DNA of 24,351 nt from JBBQBM01 sp964554485 (GTDB taxonomy: Bacteria; Patescibacteriota; Saccharimonadia; Saccharimonadales; JAGQMS01): assembly GCA_964554485.1 (NCBI GenBank), contig CAZKOX010000009.1, forward strand, positions 1-24,351, in the 5' to 3' direction. Position 1 is the first letter of the stretch. Each line of letters opens with the position of its first letter. The translations under genes and the position numbers were made by a program. Below, piece by piece: positions 20,017 to 24,351 of the stretch. A model generated the notes under the pieces. The model was not told the DNA's origin and ran no database searches. It saw nothing but the letters and a program-made list of their open reading frames with translations.

Positions 20017-21063
20017 ATGTCTCAAAAAGAAAATGAACAGTCTGGGTTTGGTCACATATTAGTTATTCTTCTGATTCTTTTAGTTGTTGGTGTGGCTAGT
20101 TTAGCTGTTTGGAGAATAAAGACCTCTGAGCCGATTCAAGAATCCATTTCCTATTCGGCAACAAAGGCTAAGGTTTTCTCTTTTAACGCTGTGGGTGATT
20201 TTAGCTCCAGCGATAATGCAAGTCTTGTACTCAATAAAATTGGAGAATCAAATTCAGACTTTACTCTTGCTCTTGGTGATCTAGGCTACGGAGGTAATGG
20301 CACCGAAGGTACCTGGTGCAATTTTGTTAAAGAAAGGGTTGGCGAAGATCATCCTTTTGAACTTGTCGCCGGAAATCACGACGACGGCAGCTCGGATGGT
20401 AGCATCTTAGAGTACCGAAAATGTCTTCCCGACAAACTTAACGTCACCGGTAACTACGGCCTTGAGTACTATTTTGATTACAAAAAGTTAGCCAGGGTTA
20501 TTCTTATTTCTCCTGATATTGATAATTTAGGATTCACCTACACTAAAGGTAATGAGCACTATAGCTGGCTAGCCTCAACAATTGACGGCGCTAAAGCTTC
20601 TGACATACCCTGGACTGTCGTTGGTATGCACAAAAACTGCATTACGCCTGGTATAAAAACCTGCGAAATAGGCGAAGACTTACTCAACCTTCTCATCGAA
20701 AAGAAAGTTGATCTTATTCTGCAAGGCCATGAACATGGTTATATGCGCTCTAAGCAACTTAGCTTGTCTGCTAACTGCCCGACAATTACCATTAACAGCA
20801 CTGACACCGACTGTATTGTTAACGCAGGCAGTGATTTCAAGAAAGGAATTGGCTCATTATTAACAATCAGCGGGGCTGGCGGCTATGATCTTCGAGAAAT
20901 AAATCTAAACGACAAAGAGATTGGCTATTTTGATGCTTGGAACGGCAGCAATGTTGGTGAGAGCTATGGCTTCGCAAAGTTTATGATCAACAACAATAAG
21001 TTACGCGGCGAATTCGTATCCGCCAACGGCTCTTTTACTGATTCGTTTGAGATTATAAAATAA
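20017..21063 (+). CDS. Membrane-anchored calcineurin-like metallophosphoesterase
   Basis: 348 aa from ATG 20017; ATG 20005 and TTG 19987 are in-frame alternatives. A transmembrane anchor (about 12-33) puts the enzyme outside. The metal-binding blocks of the purple-acid-phosphatase-like family are present in order: AVGDFSSS (D61), LALGDLGYG (D88), ELVAGNHDD (N120, H121), VVGMHKN and LQGHEHGYMR. It should hydrolyse phosphate mono- or diesters; the substrate is unknown. Several cysteines outside the membrane may be paired. A possible promoter, TTGCCT-16-TATGCT (19982-20009), lies 7 nt from the ATG. It diverges from the tRNA/GIY-YIG locus. Confidence 0.87.
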   Translation: MSQKENEQSGFGHILVILLILLVVGVASLAVWRIKTSEPIQESISYSATKAKVFSFNAVGDFSSSDNASLVLNKIGESNSDFTLALGDLGYGGNGTEGTWCNFVKERVGEDHPFELVAGNHDDGSSDGSILEYRKCLPDKLNVTGNYGLEYYFDYKKLARVILISPDIDNLGFTYTKGNEHYSWLASTIDGAKASDIPWTVVGMHKNCITPGIKTCEIGEDLLNLLIEKKVDLILQGHEHGYMRSKQLSLSANCPTITINSTDTDCIVNAGSDFKKGIGSLLTISGAGGYDLREINLNDKEIGYFDAWNGSNVGESYGFAKFMINNNKLRGEFVSANGSFTDSFEIIK

Positions 21064-21092
21064 CAGCGACCGCACTTCTACGATCGCTGTTA
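21061..21092. terminator. Shared terminator between convergent genes
   Basis: TAACAGCGA paired with TCGCTGTTA (9 bp) around a 14-nt centre that includes a further CG/CG. On the minus strand it is followed by TTTTAT-type sequence, so it ends the DUF4203-like transcript. The phosphoesterase stop codon TAA forms its first three bases. Confidence 0.75.
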
Positions 21093-21109
21093 ATTAGAAT
21101 ATGCACTAT

Positions 21110-21733
21110 TTACTTCCAAGAACTTCGTGAACCAACAGGCGCTTTGCCGGAATTCAATTGAACCGACACTCCTGCAAGTGCAACCAATAACCAAGTTACC
21201 AACCATCCCCAAGCTTCACTTGGCATCATAATTGCTGAACCATTTTCGAAGGCTAAGAATCCAGTAACACCGACCGTTACCATTAAACCTTGTACGAATA
21301 CTAAACTTCCGACCAAGCTAGAAACTGCCAGAAGAACATTTCGTGGAACTTCCATTGCAAAACTCGAAAGTGCTACAACAACACCAACAAGTGCAACCAC
21401 TAGTCCAACTGTCCAGTTCCATTCAGCACCAAAGACTGACATTGCTCCGGCGGTTAAAAGTAACCCCGCTGAACCAAGCAATCCTACTAACGCTAACTCA
21501 TAAAATGAATATGTAGCCAGTAGCATTACTGCCGCTAAAACCAAGCCTATTAACCAGCCCATGCTAGTCTGTAGCCAACCATCGCCAGTTGATGCCGCAA
21601 CAATCCCCGACCCTGCCAGAAAGCCAACAAAAGCTCCCCAAAACGACAACATCATTTTCGATGATACAGCCCCACCAAAACACAAAAGGCCTCCAACGCT
21701 CATCGCGACGAGACCTACCAGTACTTCATTCAT
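21110..21733 (-). CDS. Multi-pass membrane protein, DUF4203/TMEM198-like
   Basis: 207 aa with about seven hydrophobic helices separated by very short loops, rich in Gly, Ala, Val and Leu. Features such as LLCFGGAVSSKMMLSFWGAFVGFLAG resemble the small-residue helices of DUF4203 (TMEM198-like) proteins, whose function in bacteria is unknown; the assignment is tentative. A strong Shine-Dalgarno sequence (GAGGAGG, about 6 nt before the ATG) sets it apart from the leaderless genes around it. No consensus promoter is obvious. It converges on the metallophosphoesterase gene with a shared terminator. Confidence 0.72.
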   Translation of the reverse strand: MNEVLVGLVAMSVGGLLCFGGAVSSKMMLSFWGAFVGFLAGSGIVAASTGDGWLQTSMGWLIGLVLAAVMLLATYSFYELALVGLLGSAGLLLTAGAMSVFGAEWNWTVGLVVALVGVVVALSSFAMEVPRNVLLAVSSLVGSLVFVQGLMVTVGVTGFLAFENGSAIMMPSEAWGWLVTWLLVALAGVSVQLNSGKAPVGSRSSWK

Positions 21734-21792
21734 TCTACTCCTCCTCTTATATATTAGAGATTATGCACTGCTTTTTGGTATTTTCAAGTACA

Positions 21793-21820
21793 TTGCAAAT
21801 AAGCTTGACCGCTATACTAT
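21793..21820 (+). promoter_or_regulatory. Promoter of the flippase-like gene
   Basis: TTGCAA (21793-21798), 16 bp, TACTAT (21815-21820), then 7 nt to the ATG at 21828. TATACT at 21813-21818 is an overlapping alternative. Confidence 0.5.
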
Positions 21821-21827
21821 AAGTTAG

Positions 21828-22757
21828 ATGAAATTGAGCAAACAAAAATACTTTAAACTTGCTGTACAGATAATAATTATTGGTTTGGCGGCCTGGGTAC
21901 TTGGCCCCCAGATCAAGGAGTTAATCAACAATCGACAGGTAATAAAAACTCTTTCAATCGGCTGGTTGATATTGGGGCTACTGACTTTTCTTACATCATA
22001 TATTTTCTCGGCTCTTGTATATCAGTTCTTAAGTCCAAAAAAACTTTCCCTAAAAAATAATATTTTCGTCCAGCTTGCTACGGCTTTTACTAACCGACTT
22101 CTGCCGAGCGGAATTGGTGGCATTAGCACAAACAGCCTATTTTTGATTCGCTCTGGTTATAAACGACCAGCTGCTGTTTCATTGGCGCTTGCAAATAACT
22201 TAGTTGGTTTCATGGCCTTTTGCTTAGTGCTTATTTTATCCGGTACATTGTCGCCAAGATTTCTAGCTGATATTTTTGAAGATTTATCCGAATATTATTT
22301 ATGGATACTCGGGGGTCTTGCAGCAATAGCGCTACTATCACTTTTTTACACTAAAGTTCGACAAGCATTAAAGAATAATATTCGTCAGAGCTTCGATGTG
22401 TTGAGCGGTATTGTTGGTGCACCGCACCGGTTCGTTCTTGCACTACTATCCAGTAGTTTTATTACTATTTGCTACAGCGGAGCATTATATTGCTGCCTAA
22501 GAGCTGCTGGAATTTCTCTACCCATAAACGAATTAATGTTAGTATTTGCCGCCAGTGCTGTTGCCGTAACAGTAAGTCCAACACCAAATGGTTTAGGTGC
22601 TGCGGAGGTCTCAACACTTGCTGCGCTCGAAAGATTATCAATAGCAAGCTCGCCAGCCCTCGCTGCTGTTATTGCTTTTCGTCTCATTAGCTTCTGGATA
22701 CCGATCTTACCGGGCTATATTTTCTTCCGTTATGCTGTAGCAAAACGAATCGTCTAA
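21828..22757 (+). CDS. Lysylphosphatidylglycerol synthase TM-domain protein (UPF0104/MprF flippase-like)
   Basis: 309 aa with about eight transmembrane helices. Family features: a TFLTSYIFSALVYQFL helix, ATAFTNRLLPSGIGGISTNS and the conserved SPTPNGLGAAEVSTLAALE near the C-terminus. It corresponds to the membrane part of MprF without the aminoacyl-transferase domain. Such standalone proteins often lie near glycosyltransferases and may move lipid-linked substrates. The polyprenyl sugar transferase at 23286 lies nearby on the other strand. The transcript is probably leaderless, and its stop overlaps the stop of the LexA-like gene. Confidence 0.9.
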   Translation: MKLSKQKYFKLAVQIIIIGLAAWVLGPQIKELINNRQVIKTLSIGWLILGLLTFLTSYIFSALVYQFLSPKKLSLKNNIFVQLATAFTNRLLPSGIGGISTNSLFLIRSGYKRPAAVSLALANNLVGFMAFCLVLILSGTLSPRFLADIFEDLSEYYLWILGGLAAIALLSLFYTKVRQALKNNIRQSFDVLSGIVGAPHRFVLALLSSSFITICYSGALYCCLRAAGISLPINELMLVFAASAVAVTVSPTPNGLGAAEVSTLAALERLSIASSPALAAVIAFRLISFWIPILPGYIFFRYAVAKRIV

Positions 22758-23263
22758 ACAGTAAATTTATTGGAGGGTCTTTTTTTAATTTCGTTTAGTC
22801 TTCGAATATAGCTATAGGCCGCGCCTTCAAGTCCTAGAATTTTAATAAAACCAATCAACACATAAAGTTCATCAATTTGTTTCTCGCTAGGAGCACTTTG
22901 TTCGGCTTGTTTAAAAAACTGCTCCACTCTACCGACAAGCCATTTTTCTTCTGTTTCGTTAATTCGATTTATTGACACCCCAGTACCAATATCAACACCA
23001 ACAACCTCTAGTGACCTAGCTGAACGATCGCGTTTCTTTAGGTGTCCACGCTTAATTAAATTATTAACATGCAGCGCAACCGTCGCAACCGACGTGTGAT
23101 TGCAGCCAGTCATAATTTCACGATAGCTAGGACTATAGCCGTGCTTTGCAATAAATTCTGATATAAAACTAAGCGTTTCGAGCTGTCTTTTTGTTGGTCG
23201 AATTACCTGTTTGCTTTCTTCTTTTACCTCATTTTTTGTTGTGACTTTTTCTTTATCCACCAT
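22754..23263 (-). CDS. LexA-like winged-helix protein lacking the peptidase domain
   Basis: 169 aa. After a charged 20-residue N-terminus comes a LexA-type DNA-binding domain (about 22-90): RPTKRQLETLSFISEFIAKH, GYSPSYREIM, a recognition helix NHTSVATVALHVNNLIKRG and the wing-to-linker RSARSLEVV. The remainder (about 91-169) is helical and charged. It has no S24 peptidase Ser-Lys dyad and no Ala-Gly cleavage site, so it cannot self-cleave like LexA. It is presumably a DNA-binding regulator. GGAG 7 nt before the ATG is a good ribosome binding site. It lies 22 bp downstream of the sugar transferase gene on the same strand, probably in one operon. Confidence 0.87.
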   Translation of the reverse strand: MVDKEKVTTKNEVKEESKQVIRPTKRQLETLSFISEFIAKHGYSPSYREIMTGCNHTSVATVALHVNNLIKRGHLKKRDRSARSLEVVGVDIGTGVSINRINETEEKWLVGRVEQFFKQAEQSAPSEKQIDELYVLIGFIKILGLEGAAYSYIRRLNEIKKRPSNKFTV

Positions 23264-23285
23264 CTACTAGCTCCAACTCTTACAC

Positions 23286-24351
23286 CTAACTTTCATCACC
23301 GCTTCCTTTAACAAGCTCTAATACAGTTCGAACGAGTATTTTAATATCTAGCCAGAATGTCCAATTTTGGACGTAGTAAAGATCAAGTTTTCGGCGCTCT
23401 TCAAATGGAATGTTGCGACGACCAGAAATCTGGGCAATACCCGTAATACCCGACTTAACACTCAAAATCAGATTCTTATATGGGTAATCGTCAAGTTCAC
23501 GGTGCACTAAAGCGCGTGGACCAACTAAGCTAATATCACCGCGAATCACATTTATGAGTTGCGGTAGTTCGTCTAAAGAGTACTTTCTTAATACTTTGCC
23601 GATTGCCGTGACGCGCGGGTCATTATCCAAACGATCTCCATTGGCGCGGAATTTTTTTGCAAGTGCCGGCTTTCCGAGTTTAGCAAAAGCTTCCTCTGGC
23701 AAAAGCCCATTAACTGATTTTTTGAATGTTCGAAATTTATAAATATTTATTGTGTTGTTATAGCGAGTGAGTCTTTTTTGCCTAAATACTACCGACCCGA
23801 AATCTGAAAGTTTAATAATTATCGAGATCAATAACAATATCGGAGACAGTAAAATCAGAGTCAAGCTCGCCACCACAATATCAAATAATCGTTTGGCGAT
23901 TCTTCCCCAGCCCGTCAAAGCTGTTTGATGAATCGTAACCACGGGCATGCCTTGGAACAATTCAACTTCCATAGTGCCACTAAGTAGACCTTCCTGAGCG
24001 GGCACAAACCGAAAACCGCAATGGTTGGCTTGAGCAGTAGACAGGATTAAGGAATTTTTAATGGGGTCGTTGATTAGTTCTGTCAAAACAACCATATGCA
24101 CACTGAGTTTTTGAATAGATGCCAACCCTTGTTCCAGGCTCGTAAAATGCTTGCCCTTAAAAATACTTGGCGGTGTTTTTGAGCTGACTAAACCAACAAC
24201 CCGGTATCCACTATTTATTGGATCACTCAACGCTTTTATTAGCTCACGTGTCGATAGGCCGTCGCCGATTAATAAAGTATTGATAACACCCCAGCCGTAT
24301 CGTCGCATAAGTTTACGCACCCGGCGCAATATACTTCTCTCTAAAATCAAG
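23286..24351 (-). CDS. Polyprenyl-phosphate sugar-1-phosphate transferase (WbaP/PglC-type), 5' end beyond the window
   Basis: 354 codons are visible and the frame continues past the right edge; the first codon in view is a TTG for Leu, not a true start. The visible N-terminal part is a Rossmann-like CoA_binding_3 domain (NTLLIGDGLSTRELIKAL). The family's four N-terminal membrane helices lie outside the window. The bacterial sugar transferase domain follows: KRLFDIVVASLTLILLSPIL (membrane re-entrant helix), FRQKRL, IYKFRTF, LRKYSLDELPQLINV, GDISLVGPRAL and SGITGIAQISGR. It transfers a sugar-1-phosphate onto undecaprenyl phosphate, the first step of surface polysaccharide or glycoprotein glycan synthesis. 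Confidence 0.95.
   Translation of the reverse strand, partial: LILERSILRRVRKLMRRYGWGVINTLLIGDGLSTRELIKALSDPINSGYRVVGLVSSKTPPSIFKGKHFTSLEQGLASIQKLSVHMVVLTELINDPIKNSLILSTAQANHCGFRFVPAQEGLLSGTMEVELFQGMPVVTIHQTALTGWGRIAKRLFDIVVASLTLILLSPILLLISIIIKLSDFGSVVFRQKRLTRYNNTINIYKFRTFKKSVNGLLPEEAFAKLGKPALAKKFRANGDRLDNDPRVTAIGKVLRKYSLDELPQLINVIRGDISLVGPRALVHRELDDYPYKNLILSVKSGITGIAQISGRRNIPFEERRKLDLYYVQNWTFWLDIKILVRTVLELVKGSGDES

Noticed and set aside
1..24351. UGA recoded as Gly or Trp
   Set aside because: Recognisable genes have no internal TGA, and the antiporter gene ends at TGA at the expected length.

Overview
The window looks like chromosomal DNA of a small-genome, Gram-positive-type bacterium of the Candidate Phyla Radiation, most likely Saccharibacteria (TM7). 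This is inference. It rests on the dense layout with overlapping gene ends, the many short lineage-specific proteins, the archaeal-type short AspRS, the exported DsbA/thioredoxin/CcdA set and the single-membrane cell-wall enzymes. UGA is used as an ordinary stop (the antiporter gene at 15780-15782), so this is not one of the UGA-recoded CPR lineages.

Layout. 1-3990: a partial exported protein, a GT39-like membrane glycosyltransferase, a tRNA-dihydrouridine synthase and two unknown small genes. 4051-6561: a 66-aa gene behind a consensus promoter, a membrane protein, and a three-gene envelope operon. 6594-9686: a VanY-type carboxypeptidase, an AlkA-type glycosylase, an EVE protein, and a secreted thioredoxin paired with CcdA. 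9683-13254: a small zinc protease, AspRS, a CNNM/CorC-like CBS protein, a DsbA-like oxidoreductase, and a 29-aa ORF with a long structured leader. 13453-17517: a DUF1003 protein, a Kef/CPA2 antiporter, a 425-aa unknown protein and an OmdA-domain protein. 17528-19210: an Ig/PKD-like envelope protein and a 150-aa unknown. 19319-19966: a composite tRNA-Asn/GIY-YIG locus with tandem hairpin repeats. 20017-24351: a metallophosphoesterase, a multi-pass membrane protein, an LPG-synthase-like flippase, a LexA-like HTH protein and a truncated polyprenyl-phosphate sugar transferase.

Themes. Surface chemistry dominates: glycosyl transfer, peptidoglycan trimming, disulfide exchange, ion transport and anchored proteins. 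Two kinds of gene start coexist. A few genes have strong Shine-Dalgarno sequences and separate leaders. Many others have a -10 box only 6-9 nt before the start codon, which suggests leaderless mRNAs. Most convergent pairs overlap at their stop codons.

The most unusual part is 19319-19966. An intact tRNA-Asn lies between a 5' tRNA-Asn fragment with a hairpin in place of its D-loop and a 3' tRNA-Asn fragment with a hairpin inserted in its T-loop. A GIY-YIG endonuclease ORF lies between the two tRNA 5' ends and takes its stop codon from the intact tRNA. This looks like a homing-type invasion of a tRNA gene in which the tRNA was rebuilt.
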